Shown here one piece after another: positions 26,736-35,884 of a stretch of DNA of 64,000 nucleotides. Both the position numbers and the translations under genes were made by a program. This stretch comes from Gammaproteobacteria bacterium (GTDB lineage: Bacteria > Pseudomonadota > Gammaproteobacteria > Steroidobacterales > JABDKV01), in the NCBI GenBank assembly GCA_029862165.1, contig JAOTXU010000012.1:1-64000 (forward strand). Direction: 5' to 3'. Every line of letters starts with the position of its first letter. The stretch's first letter is position 1. The notes beneath the pieces are model-generated. The model ran no database searches. It had not been told where the DNA came from and worked only from the letters and a program-made list of their open reading frames with translations.

Positions 26736-28790
26736 ATGAGGCTTGAATCTTTTGCCGAGGGACAATGGGTCGCCGGTCGTGATGATGGGCCGGTGTTGCT
26801 CAGCGCCGTAAACGGCGAGCCCATCGCCAGTATTAGTAGTCATGGTCTGAATTTTGCCGACATGGTTGCCTATGCGCGTCGCGTGGGTGGTCCCGGCTTA
26901 CGCAAGATGACTTTCCATCAGCGCGCCGCCATGCTCAAAGCGTTGGCAAAAGGTCTCATGGAAAACAAGAAGGCTTTCTATGCGCTGTCGACGAGTACGG
27001 GTGCAACCCGCGCAGATTCCTGGGTCGATATCGATGGCGGTATCTCAACGCTGTTCGTTTATTCCGGCAAGGGCCGTCGCGAATTGCCCGACGATCAGGT
27101 CTACATTGACGGACCGCCTGAAATCATCTCGCGCAACGGCACATTTGTCGGGCAACATATCTTTGTACCGCTGCGTGGTGTGGCCGTGCACATCAACGCG
27201 TTCAATTTTCCCTGTTGGGGCATGCTGGAGAAACTTGCGCCGACACTGTTGGCCGGCATGCCGGCCATCGTCAAGCCGGCGAGCAGCACCGCGTACCTGA
27301 CTGAGCTGATGGTGCGTAGCATCGTTGATTTGGACATTCTGCCCGCGGGGGCACTGCAATTGATTTGTGGCAGCACTGGCGATTTGCTCTCGCAGTTGGA
27401 CTGTCAGGACGTCGTAGCCTTTACCGGCTCCAAAACGACCGGTGACAAGTTACGCCAGCATCCAAATATACTGGCCCAGTCAGTTCGTTTCACAGCGGAA
27501 ACCGATTCACTCAATTGCGCGATACTGGGTCCCGATGCTGTAGCCGGCACTGCGGAATTTGATCTTTGTGTCGATGAGATCGTCAAAGAAATTACCAGCA
27601 AGGCGGGCCAGAAGTGTACCGCAATCCGTCGCATCATCGCGCCACGTGAGTCCAGCGCTGAACTGGTCAGCGAACTTGCAAAAAGATTGAGTTGCATCCG
27701 CCTCGGAAACCCTGCGAGCAAAGAAATCGATATGGGTGCGTTGGCAAGTTTGGCGCAACGCGAAGAAGTACGTAGCCGTATCAGTGAGTTGGTTGCAGAA
27801 GGTGAAATCGTCTATGGCGACACTGAGCACTTCGATGTAATCGATGCGGATGCCGAAAAGGGCGCTTTCTTCGCGCCGGTGCTTTTGCATTGCGACCGGC
27901 CGATGACGGCTGCCGCGCCCCATCGGGTTGAAGCGTTTGGTCCGGTCGCGACGGTCTTGCCCTACAACGATCTTGGCGAGGCGGAGGAGCTGGCGCGAAA
28001 GGGTGAAGGCAGTCTTGCCGGGTCCATATACACTTATGATGATGACGTGGCTCGCCGTCTGGTGCTGGCGATTGCGCCATATCATGGTCGACTGGTGTTG
28101 ATTAATCGTGATTGTGCCGAAGAATCCACCGGTCATGGCTCGCCCTTGCCGCATCTTGTGCATGGTGGACCAGGGCGTGCCGGTGGTGGCGAGGAGCTCG
28201 GCGGTATCCGTGGCGTGATGCATTACATGCAACGCACGGCGTTACAGGGCACGCCCAGCATGTTGACCGAGACGACCCACCAATGGATACGCGGCGCACG
28301 CGAGGCAGGACCGGCGCAACATCCTTTCAGGCTGACTTTCGAAGAGATTGAGATCGGCCACACCCTGCATACAAAGGAGCGCGAGATCACGATCGAGGAC
28401 ATCGAGCGTTTTGCCGAGCTAAGCGGTGATCATTTTTACGCCCACATGAACGAAGACGATGCCGCGCGTAACCCGTTCTTCGACGGTCGCGTCGCGCACG
28501 GATATTTTCTCGTGTCTGCGGCGGCGGGGCTCTTTGTCGATGCGCCGTTGGGCCCGGTGCTGGCCAACTATGGTCTCGATAACCTGCGCTTCGCCAAGCC
28601 GGTGAATCCGGGTGACCGAATCAAGGTCAGGCTTACCTGTAAGCAAAAAACCTACCGCGAAGGACTGGGATATGGTGAAGTATGCTGGGATACCGATGTA
28701 ACAAATCAGGACGGTGACAGCGTGGCCGCTTATGATGTGCTGACCATGGTGGCGACGGCAGAAAAAATGCAGGAGATATTGGGCGCCTGA
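26736..28790 (+). CDS. paaZ: Bifunctional oxepin-CoA hydrolase / 3-oxo-5,6-dehydrosuberyl-CoA semialdehyde dehydrogenase PaaZ
   Basis: PaaZ opens the oxepin ring and oxidises the resulting aldehyde with NADP+. The N-terminal aldehyde dehydrogenase domain (to about 520) has NFPCWGMLEKLAPT, FTGSKTTGD and the catalytic Cys in TSKAGQKCTAIRR. The C-terminal MaoC-type hydratase domain carries LSGDHFYAHMNEDDA and GRVAHGYFLVSAAAGLF. The 684 residues match E. coli PaaZ (681). ATG 26736 aligns with the known N-terminus. A GTG at 26727 in frame is possible. It leads a plus-strand unit with the aminotransferase and indolepyruvate oxidoreductase genes (gaps of 13 and 8 bases). Confidence 0.94.
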   Translation: MRLESFAEGQWVAGRDDGPVLLSAVNGEPIASISSHGLNFADMVAYARRVGGPGLRKMTFHQRAAMLKALAKGLMENKKAFYALSTSTGATRADSWVDIDGGISTLFVYSGKGRRELPDDQVYIDGPPEIISRNGTFVGQHIFVPLRGVAVHINAFNFPCWGMLEKLAPTLLAGMPAIVKPASSTAYLTELMVRSIVDLDILPAGALQLICGSTGDLLSQLDCQDVVAFTGSKTTGDKLRQHPNILAQSVRFTAETDSLNCAILGPDAVAGTAEFDLCVDEIVKEITSKAGQKCTAIRRIIAPRESSAELVSELAKRLSCIRLGNPASKEIDMGALASLAQREEVRSRISELVAEGEIVYGDTEHFDVIDADAEKGAFFAPVLLHCDRPMTAAAPHRVEAFGPVATVLPYNDLGEAEELARKGEGSLAGSIYTYDDDVARRLVLAIAPYHGRLVLINRDCAEESTGHGSPLPHLVHGGPGRAGGGEELGGIRGVMHYMQRTALQGTPSMLTETTHQWIRGAREAGPAQHPFRLTFEEIEIGHTLHTKEREITIEDIERFAELSGDHFYAHMNEDDAARNPFFDGRVAHGYFLVSAAAGLFVDAPLGPVLANYGLDNLRFAKPVNPGDRIKVRLTCKQKTYREGLGYGEVCWDTDVTNQDGDSVAAYDVLTMVATAEKMQEILGA

Positions 28791-28803
28791 GGCCCGTTTC
28801 AGA

Positions 28804-29994
28804 ATGTTTGAGAGACTCGATCGTCTGGCTGATGACCCCATTCTGGGGATGATGGCGAAGTACCGACAGGATACTTCTGAGCAAAAAGTCGACCTTGCCG
28901 CCGGTGTTTACCAGGATGAACTGGGAAACACGCCCGTTTTGCGCGCTGTCAAAGCGGCGGAGCAGCGAGTACACGATAATCAGAAAACCAAGACCTATGA
29001 GGGTTTGGCCGGAAATATATCTTTTAACGTGGCGATGCAGGACTTCATATTTGGTGAGCGACATCCTGCACTCGCCGACAAGCGTATCGCCACTGTGCAG
29101 ACGACGGGTGGATCCGGTGGTCTGCATATCGTAGCCGACGTACTAAGGCGTGCAAACAGTGCGCCTGTGGTTTGGGTCAGCGGTCCAACGTGGCCCAATC
29201 ATCGTCCGCTAATAAAAGGTGGCGGGTTGGAGTTCAAAACCTATCCATACTATGACGCTGAGCGCCACGGAATTGATTTCGACGGCATGTTGTCAACGCT
29301 CGAACATGCCAACGCCGGTGACGTGGTCTTGCTACATGGTTGCTGTCACAACCCAACCGGTGCCGATTTATCCGCGAAACAATGGGATGCTTTGGTCGAT
29401 GTGCTGGCCCGCAACGAGCTGGTTCCCTGGAACGATATGGCTTATCAGGGTTTCGCCCAAGGAACCGACGAAGATGCTTACGGTGCACGGCTGTGCGCCC
29501 AGAAACTTCCCGAGAGTGTCGTCGTGACGTCGTGCTCCAAGAATTTTGGTATTTATCGCGATCGTGTTGGTGCCGCCAGCATAGTGGCGGCAGACGCCGA
29601 AAAAGCGGTGGCGTGTGCAACTCACCTGGCCAATGTGACCCGCACGGTTTATTCGATGCCACCGGCGCATGGTGCTGCGGTCGTCGACCTGATTTTGCGG
29701 GACGAGGACTTGAAGGCGCTCTGGCTGGAAGAACTCGGGGATATGCGCGACCGCATCAATTCACTGCGGCGCAATCTGACCAATGCGCTTGAGGCCAGGA
29801 CGTCGACAAATCGGTTTTCGTTTATCGCCAGACAAACGGGAATGTTCTCATTGCTGGGTCTTACAGCCGAACAAGTTGATACGCTGCGAGAAAAATTTCA
29901 CATCTACATGGTCAGCTCCAGCCGGGCGAATATCGCAGGCGTGAGAAAATCCAATCTGGATTATTTGGTAAATGCGATTGCGGCGGTACTCTAG
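28804..29994 (+). CDS. Aromatic amino acid / aspartate aminotransferase (class I, TyrB/AspC type)
   Basis: A PLP-dependent transaminase of the AspC/TyrB branch, 396 residues. Diagnostic blocks are VDLAAGVYQDELGNTPVL, KTYEGLAGN, CCHNPTGADL, the PLP lysine in SCSKNFGIYRDRVG, and SRANIAGV, holding the arginine that binds the substrate carboxylate. AspC and TyrB cannot be told apart by motif. Its place between paaZ and the indolepyruvate oxidoreductase argues for transamination of phenylalanine (and perhaps tyrosine and tryptophan) to the aryl pyruvate that the next enzyme uses. Confidence 0.9.
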   Translation: MFERLDRLADDPILGMMAKYRQDTSEQKVDLAAGVYQDELGNTPVLRAVKAAEQRVHDNQKTKTYEGLAGNISFNVAMQDFIFGERHPALADKRIATVQTTGGSGGLHIVADVLRRANSAPVVWVSGPTWPNHRPLIKGGGLEFKTYPYYDAERHGIDFDGMLSTLEHANAGDVVLLHGCCHNPTGADLSAKQWDALVDVLARNELVPWNDMAYQGFAQGTDEDAYGARLCAQKLPESVVVTSCSKNFGIYRDRVGAASIVAADAEKAVACATHLANVTRTVYSMPPAHGAAVVDLILRDEDLKALWLEELGDMRDRINSLRRNLTNALEARTSTNRFSFIARQTGMFSLLGLTAEQVDTLREKFHIYMVSSSRANIAGVRKSNLDYLVNAIAAVL

Positions 29995-30002
29995 CGCTGA
30001 TC

Positions 30003-33000
30003 ATGCTAGACAATTACAGACTCGAGGATCGCTACCTGCGTCAGTCGGGACGGGTTTTTCTGACTGGGACGCAGGCACTGGTCCGTCTGCCGATGATGCA
30101 GCGAGTCCTTGATCGCGCAGCGGGTCTCAATACAGCAGGTTTCATAAGTGGTTATCGCGGTTCGCCGCTCGGTTCCTATGATATTGAGCTGTGGCGCGCC
30201 AAACAACAGCTCGCAGAACACGATATCGAATTCTTGCCGGCGGTAAATGAAGATCTGGCGGCAACGGCGATACTCGGCTCGCAACAGGTCGAAACTGATC
30301 CGCAGCGCCGCGTCGACGGTGTCTTCAGTATCTGGTATGGCAAGGGTCCGGGTGTGGATCGTTCCGGTGATGCCCTGAAACACGGTAATGCCTACGGCAG
30401 TTCACCGCATGGCGGTGTCCTGGTCGTCGCCGGCGATGATCACGGCGCCGTGTCTTCATCAATGCCGCACCAGTCCGACGTTGCGTTTCTGACCTTTTTC
30501 ATGCCGCATCTCAACCCGGCCAACGTTGAGGAATACTTGAGTTTCGGTCTGTACGGGCTCGCCTTGTCGCGCTTTTCCGGTTGCTGGGTCGGTTTCAAAG
30601 CCGTCTCGGAAACGGTTGAATCGGCAATGTCTGTGCAACTGCCCGATACGCCGGAGTTTGTGATTCCCGACGACTTTAGTCCGCCGCCGGGCGGGCTGCA
30701 TTATCGTTGGCCCGATTTGCCGGGTCCGCAGATCGAAGAACGCCTCGAAGCGAAGAAAGAGGCAGCACTTGCTTTCGCTCGCGCTAACCCGATCGACAAG
30801 CGTATCTACAATGTGCCTGACGCGCGTTATGGTCTGGTCACGACCGGTAAGGGACACCTGGATCTGATGGAAGCGCTGCGTTTGCTCGATATCGATCGTG
30901 CCGAGGCACGCCGAATCGGTCTGGATGTTTATAAGATCGGTATGGTCTGGCCACTCGAGCACACTGCCGCGCTGGACTTTGTGCGCGAGCAGGAAGAGGT
31001 TCTGGTTGTCGAAGAGAAGCGCGGCATTATCGAGAGTTGGTTCAAGGAGTCTTTTTACGATCACCCAGGTCATAAGCCGCAACGCATGGTGGGCAAACAG
31101 GATGAGCAAGGCGAAAAACTGATTCCCTGGGTTGGGGAGTTGTCGCCACTGGGTCTCGCACCGGTTATTGCCAAACGCATCGACAAGGTTCTTCCGGGTC
31201 TTAATCTCAGTGAACGGGCAGCAGCGTTGCTGCGCGCGCCGATAGAGATAATAAAAATAAAAGGCGCAAACAGGATGCCTTATTTTTGTTCCGGTTGTCC
31301 GCATAATACTTCGACCAAGGTACCGGAGGGTTCGCAGGCGCTGGCCGGCATCGGTTGCCACTTTATGGCGAGCTGGATGAATCGTGATACTGAGTCACTG
31401 ATCCAGATGGGTGGCGAAGGTGTTAACTGGATTGCCAAATCGATGTTTAACGGCGGCCAGCATATCTTTCAGAACCTGGGCGAGGGCACTTTGTATCATT
31501 CCGGCTCGTTGGCGATACGTCAAGCGGTCGCTGCCGGAACCAACATTACCTACAAGATTCTGTACAACGACGCTGTTGCGATGACCGGCGGTCAACCTAT
31601 CGATGGACCGATCAGCGTAGAGTCGATTGCACATTCCATGCGTGCCGAAGGCGTCGAGCGCATCGCATTACTGTCGGACAAACCGGAAAAATTCGACAGT
31701 AGAGACTTTCCCGGTGGGTTAACCATCGATCATCGTCGCGAATTGGACCGGGTTCAGCGCGAGCTACGCGAAATACCGGGTGTCACTGTACTCATCTACG
31801 AACAGGCGTGTGCCACCGAAACGCGTCGCAAGCGTAAACGCGGGACGGTGCCCGAGCCGGACCGGCATGTGGTCATCAATGACCTGGTTTGTGAAGGTTG
31901 TGGTGATTGTTCAGTCGAGTCGAACTGTCTTTCCGTCGTGCCGAAAGAAACACCATTTGGGCGCAAACGACAGATTGATCAGAACAGTTGCAACAAGGAC
32001 TTCTCGTGTATTAACGGGTTCTGCCCCAGCTTTGTCACTATCGAGGGTGGCACCCGGCGCAAGCCAGCCCCGGCGGCGCACGATATATCCGATCGGGTCG
32101 CGCGTTTGCCACAACCACACAAACCTTCGCTGGCTGAACCTTATGACTTGTTGGTTACAGGCGTAGGTGGTACCGGCGTGATTACGGTTGGCGCAATAAT
32201 AACCATGGCGGCCCATCTTTCTGGCAAGGGCGCCAGCGTGTTGGATTTTATGGGCTTTGCACAGAAATTTGGCACGGTTCTCAGTTTTATACGCATGAGT
32301 GATGATCCTGTGTCTCTCAATCAGGTGCGCATCGTGCGGGGTAGGGCCGATGCCTTGATCGGTTGCGATCTGGTTGTCAGTTCCTCGCCCCGCGCATCGC
32401 TTAGCTACTCAAGATCGGCAACCCGGGCGGTGTTAAATACTGCCGAAATGGCAACCGCCGATTTTGTCCTGGATCGGGATGCGGCACTAAAAGCCGACGA
32501 CAGGATTGATGCCATCGAAAAATCGGTTAAGGAACTGGATACAGTGCCGGCAAACCGACTGGCAGGAAGACTCTTGGGCGACACTATTTACGCCAACGTT
32601 TTGACAATGGGTGTCGCGTGGCAAAAGGGATTGATTCCACTGTCGCTTGAGTCTGTCATCGCCGCGATCGAATTGAACGCTGTCCAGGTGGAGAACAACC
32701 TGCTTGCGTTCGGCTGGGGCCGGCTAGTCGCCGCAGACCCTGAATATGTCTATGGACTCGTGCCACCAAAAAAATCGTATTCCACTGAGAGTCTCGCAGA
32801 AATTGTGCAACGGCGCAGCGAATTTCTGACAGATTATCAGGACAAGAAACTGGCAGAGAAATACAGGACTCAGGTCGAACGGGCACAAAAAGCAGAGGCC
32901 AGCGTGGCAGGGGGCTCGACTGAGCTTAGTATGGCGATCGCGCGCAGCTATTTTAAGCTGCTATCGTACAAGGACGAGTATGAAGTGGGTCGGCTGCACA

Positions 33001-33476
33001 CGCAGACAAAATTTTTGGAACGCGTTGCCGCCGAATTCGAAGGCGACTACAAACTCAACTACCACATGGCGCCACCGGTTTTTAATGCGGGGACTGATGC
33101 CCGCGGCCGGCCACGCAAGCGAGCCTTTGGCCCCTGGATGACTGGTGTGCTTGGGATGCTGGCTCGGTTTAAGGGGCTGCGGGGCACACCCCTAGATCCC
33201 TTCGGCCGTTTTGCTGAACGCAGAATGGAACGCGATCTAGTCAGTGAATACGAGTCATTAATCGACCGATTACTGAGGGGGCTGACGGTCGACAAGTTGG
33301 GCGCCGCCATCGCCATCGCCGCAATGCCGATGGAAATACGGGGCTACGGGCCCGTGAAGATTGATGCGGCAGCACAGGTACGTGCCGATATCCATGCAAT
33401 GATCAGCCAGTACGAACATCCTGCACCGCAGAAAGATCCAAAACCTCAAACAACAGAATCAACACCCGTTGCCTGA
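30003..33476 (+). CDS. Indolepyruvate:ferredoxin oxidoreductase, fused IorA-IorB type
   Basis: A thiamine-diphosphate and Fe-S enzyme that oxidatively decarboxylates aryl pyruvates to arylacetyl-CoA, reducing ferredoxin. All parts are in one chain of 1157 residues: the alpha-type N-terminus, a thiamine-diphosphate module with CSGCPHN near 425 and NLGEGTLYHSG near 490, a ferredoxin-like Cys cluster at about 625-670 (VCEGCGDC, then SCNKDFSCINGFCPS), and the gamma-type IorB domain from about 710 (VTGVGGTGVITVG). The long C-terminal region is typical of fused bacterial forms. Eight bases separate it from the aminotransferase gene. In this setting phenylpyruvate to phenylacetyl-CoA is the likely reaction. 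Confidence 0.92.
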   Translation: MLDNYRLEDRYLRQSGRVFLTGTQALVRLPMMQRVLDRAAGLNTAGFISGYRGSPLGSYDIELWRAKQQLAEHDIEFLPAVNEDLAATAILGSQQVETDPQRRVDGVFSIWYGKGPGVDRSGDALKHGNAYGSSPHGGVLVVAGDDHGAVSSSMPHQSDVAFLTFFMPHLNPANVEEYLSFGLYGLALSRFSGCWVGFKAVSETVESAMSVQLPDTPEFVIPDDFSPPPGGLHYRWPDLPGPQIEERLEAKKEAALAFARANPIDKRIYNVPDARYGLVTTGKGHLDLMEALRLLDIDRAEARRIGLDVYKIGMVWPLEHTAALDFVREQEEVLVVEEKRGIIESWFKESFYDHPGHKPQRMVGKQDEQGEKLIPWVGELSPLGLAPVIAKRIDKVLPGLNLSERAAALLRAPIEIIKIKGANRMPYFCSGCPHNTSTKVPEGSQALAGIGCHFMASWMNRDTESLIQMGGEGVNWIAKSMFNGGQHIFQNLGEGTLYHSGSLAIRQAVAAGTNITYKILYNDAVAMTGGQPIDGPISVESIAHSMRAEGVERIALLSDKPEKFDSRDFPGGLTIDHRRELDRVQRELREIPGVTVLIYEQACATETRRKRKRGTVPEPDRHVVINDLVCEGCGDCSVESNCLSVVPKETPFGRKRQIDQNSCNKDFSCINGFCPSFVTIEGGTRRKPAPAAHDISDRVARLPQPHKPSLAEPYDLLVTGVGGTGVITVGAIITMAAHLSGKGASVLDFMGFAQKFGTVLSFIRMSDDPVSLNQVRIVRGRADALIGCDLVVSSSPRASLSYSRSATRAVLNTAEMATADFVLDRDAALKADDRIDAIEKSVKELDTVPANRLAGRLLGDTIYANVLTMGVAWQKGLIPLSLESVIAAIELNAVQVENNLLAFGWGRLVAADPEYVYGLVPPKKSYSTESLAEIVQRRSEFLTDYQDKKLAEKYRTQVERAQKAEASVAGGSTELSMAIARSYFKLLSYKDEYEVGRLHTQTKFLERVAAEFEGDYKLNYHMAPPVFNAGTDARGRPRKRAFGPWMTGVLGMLARFKGLRGTPLDPFGRFAERRMERDLVSEYESLIDRLLRGLTVDKLGAAIAIAAMPMEIRGYGPVKIDAAAQVRADIHAMISQYEHPAPQKDPKPQTTESTPVA

Positions 33477-33504
33477 GTTTTTCTTATGCCGATAATGCCC
33501 GTTA

Positions 33505-34860
33505 TTATTGCGCTAGCGCGCTGGGTCCGGGCGGCCTGAAAAAAAGATTCGCCATGATGGCGAGATCCCGGAAATTAGCCCTACCGTCACCGTTCAAATC
33601 GGCATCGGGATCGTCAGTGAAGAAATGGGCGCCCATGTAAGCCAGGTCTGCGAAATTTACCAACTGGTCCTGATTGAAATCCGGATCACAGATGTTGCCG
33701 AAACCGTCAAAATCGGTATCGCGCTGATCAGTATTTTCCACGGTGATGCAGTTGTCCGACAGATCGTCCAAGCCATCGCCATCGTTATCGCCAACTGGAA
33801 TATTTAAGGTGGCGAATACGCCGGCATGGTCAGACGGCCACAAGCCACCGGGCGTCTGATCTCCGATCTCGTCGCCGACGACTTCGGAGTGAATCACAAT
33901 CGCCGCAGGCGTCGCCGCGTTGCGCACAAATACTATGTCTATTCTGGAGCTAAGTTCGGGAAGTGGATTGTTCAGGGTTTCGATATGGCAACACGTGAAA
34001 CCTGGATCGGCCGGCGCGAACTGCAGCCAGGTATCGACAAAGCCGGCATCGATCAACTGTGCGTAGGCCAGTTCCGGTGCGGCGTCAGGCGAAGCATTGA
34101 AATCACCCAGTAATATTACTGGCAAATATTCATCCGCCAGCGCATCGATCAATTCCGGTGCCTGAAGGGCCTGTACAGCCCCACCAAAATCGCCACCGGT
34201 CTCAAGATGAGTGTTGACGAAGCGATAGGTGCGCCCACTGACTTGAGCGTCGACTGCCAAAAGGCCGCGCTTAAACTGAATATCCAGACCGCTGAGATTG
34301 ACGGACACGAAGTTGTCATAGGTTCTTGTCAATGGATTACTGATGACAACATCGTTGCGCACGAGGATCACATCGCGGTCGGTAAGCCGAATGTCATCGA
34401 GTACCGGACCTAATAGCGGCAGTTCAACATCGGCATTTTCAATTACAGCCGCAACTTCATACGTAAGGCCCCGGCTGACCATCGCATCGAGCAATATCTG
34501 CAGGAAATCCAGCTCCACATCCACAGCGGGTACCGGGTTGCCGGCCAGTGCGTCACCGGGAGACTGGCGTCGCAGTAGTGATACTTCCTGCAGGCCGATC
34601 AGGTGTGGGCTGGTCTCGAGGATCTCATCTGCCAGCGCCTCCGCACGGGCCGCAAAATCGGTGTCCAATACTGTCTGGTAGACCGCGGCAATCTCCAGCA
34701 AAGCTGAAATTGCGTCCGGCGCCTCGATTACACGAAATATATCCGCGCCCACGTAAATATTTCGAGTCAGCACCCGGACTTCGTCGGCCGGCTCGACCGA
34801 GGACACGATTGCGGGCAACAGGAGTAAGGCCATTGCGCTGATGACACCGAGTCGTTTCAT
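33505..34860 (-). CDS. Secreted endonuclease/exonuclease/phosphatase-family protein with dockerin-like C-terminus
   Basis: A 451-residue exported protein with signal peptide to about residue 21. Residues 27-350 form an EEP (DNase I/inositol phosphatase-like) domain, with LTRNIYVGADI, HLIGLQEV (catalytic Glu), LLGDFNASPD and the closing WPSDHAGVFA. A linker with thrombospondin type-3-like acidic repeats (DNDGDGLDDLSDNC) leads to a C-terminal pair of EF-hand-like loops, DFNQDQLVNFADLAYM and DLNGDGRANFRDLAIM, the arrangement of a type I dockerin. Ca2+ binding is expected. The substrate could be a nucleic acid, a phospholipid or an inositol phosphate. It is convergent with the oxidoreductase gene, 28 bases away. 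Confidence 0.83.
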   Translation of the reverse strand: MKRLGVISAMALLLLPAIVSSVEPADEVRVLTRNIYVGADIFRVIEAPDAISALLEIAAVYQTVLDTDFAARAEALADEILETSPHLIGLQEVSLLRRQSPGDALAGNPVPAVDVELDFLQILLDAMVSRGLTYEVAAVIENADVELPLLGPVLDDIRLTDRDVILVRNDVVISNPLTRTYDNFVSVNLSGLDIQFKRGLLAVDAQVSGRTYRFVNTHLETGGDFGGAVQALQAPELIDALADEYLPVILLGDFNASPDAAPELAYAQLIDAGFVDTWLQFAPADPGFTCCHIETLNNPLPELSSRIDIVFVRNAATPAAIVIHSEVVGDEIGDQTPGGLWPSDHAGVFATLNIPVGDNDGDGLDDLSDNCITVENTDQRDTDFDGFGNICDPDFNQDQLVNFADLAYMGAHFFTDDPDADLNGDGRANFRDLAIMANLFFRPPGPSALAQ

Positions 34861-34916
34861 TGTTTATTCCCCCAGGAGACAGACTTCAGCGAGATAACTT
34901 ATCGTATCTTAATCCG

Positions 34917-34933
34917 ATGACGAGATTCGTCAT
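34917..34933. repeat. Perfect 7-bp dyad in a divergent promoter region
   Basis: ATGACGA-GAT-TCGTCAT, followed immediately by a second short dyad TGAC-GTTAT-GTCA (34934-34946). Both lie between the divergent EEP and sulfotransferase genes. Operator function is a guess. Confidence 0.4.
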
Positions 34934-35011
34934 TGACGTTATGTCACATAGGCCCGAAGCGGTATGATTGTCGACCTCATCCTGTAGGGGCAGACGAATA
35001 GTGAGTTACGA

Positions 35012-35845
35012 GTGAGCGAGTATCGATTGCCTCAGTTTCTGGTCGGTGGAGCGCAGAAGGCCGGATCCACCTGGTTGGCCGAGATGCTGTCTCATCATCC
35101 CGCACTCTATGTTCCCGCCAAAGAGGTCCACTTCTTTGACCTGGATCAAAACTATGCGCGCGGACCCGGCTGGTACAGCGAACACTTTTCCGCTGCCACG
35201 GACGGGCAGCTCTGTGGTGAGAAAACACCGGATTATCTGTTGGTTGAAAAACAAGACGGTACACGGCTGCCTGCCGCACAGCGCATACGGGAAATGTTGC
35301 CCGACGTGAAACTGCTGCTTGTGCTGCGTAACCCGGTAACGCGGGCGGTCTCTGCCTTACGTCATCATCTCTGGTTCCGCCGCTTTCCCATATCGGCAGC
35401 ACCCGAAGAGATACTTTTTGGTAAACATCGCGACCTTGCCGAGGAGTGGAGTATCTTGTCACACGGGCTCTATTCTGTGCAGCTCAGACATTATTTCGAT
35501 CTGTTTCCTGCTGAGCAGATACGTGTTTGGATTTTCGAAGAGGACATGAAGACCAATCCTCTGCAGCTAGTCAGGCAAGCGGCATCGTTTATCGGGGTCT
35601 CAGAGGAAGACGCGACGATCGATCCGAATCGCGTATCGAATCGCGGCGTGCAGTCTGCGATCGCGCTGCGAGGACACTACTATCTGCCTTTTCTATCGAT
35701 TGGTTGGCAGGTCATCGACCGAATACTCAAACAAAAATTCAATGTAAGTCAGGAGTGTCTGAATCGATTGATCGACCATTACAGTAACGACGTCGACGCG
35801 CTTGCCGACTTGCTCGGTCGCGATCTTTCCATCTGGCAAGCATAA
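35012..35845 (+). CDS. PAPS-dependent sulfotransferase
   Basis: A 277-residue sulfotransferase that moves sulfate from PAPS to an unknown acceptor. The 5'-phosphosulfate loop is VGGAQKAGSTWLAEML near residue 12, followed by HPALYVPAKEVHFFD, and the 3'-phosphate region LLVLRNPVTRAVSALRHH. No signal peptide. The start is GTG 35012 without a strong ribosome-binding site. No in-frame ATG lies upstream, and the next in-frame Met falls after the PAPS loop. The acceptor may be a surface glycan, given the second sulfotransferase at 37.7-39.7 kb. Confidence 0.87.
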   Translation: MSEYRLPQFLVGGAQKAGSTWLAEMLSHHPALYVPAKEVHFFDLDQNYARGPGWYSEHFSAATDGQLCGEKTPDYLLVEKQDGTRLPAAQRIREMLPDVKLLLVLRNPVTRAVSALRHHLWFRRFPISAAPEEILFGKHRDLAEEWSILSHGLYSVQLRHYFDLFPAEQIRVWIFEEDMKTNPLQLVRQAASFIGVSEEDATIDPNRVSNRGVQSAIALRGHYYLPFLSIGWQVIDRILKQKFNVSQECLNRLIDHYSNDVDALADLLGRDLSIWQA

Positions 35846-35884
35846 CGCCCGCTTACTGCGGGCGCGTCGCCACACTGTCACGAG

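Noticed and set aside
27507-28232. A 241-codon frame antisense to paaZ.
   Set aside because: PaaZ on the other strand is a full-length, motif-complete protein. The antisense product has His/Arg-rich composition typical of a shadow.
30459-31361. A 300-codon frame antisense to the indolepyruvate oxidoreductase gene.
   Set aside because: It is opposite conserved thiamine-binding motifs of a real enzyme and shows no domain of its own.
33505-34860. A cellulosome component, because of the dockerin-like tail.
   Set aside because: There is no cohesin, scaffoldin or glycoside hydrolase in the window. The catalytic domain is an EEP hydrolase.
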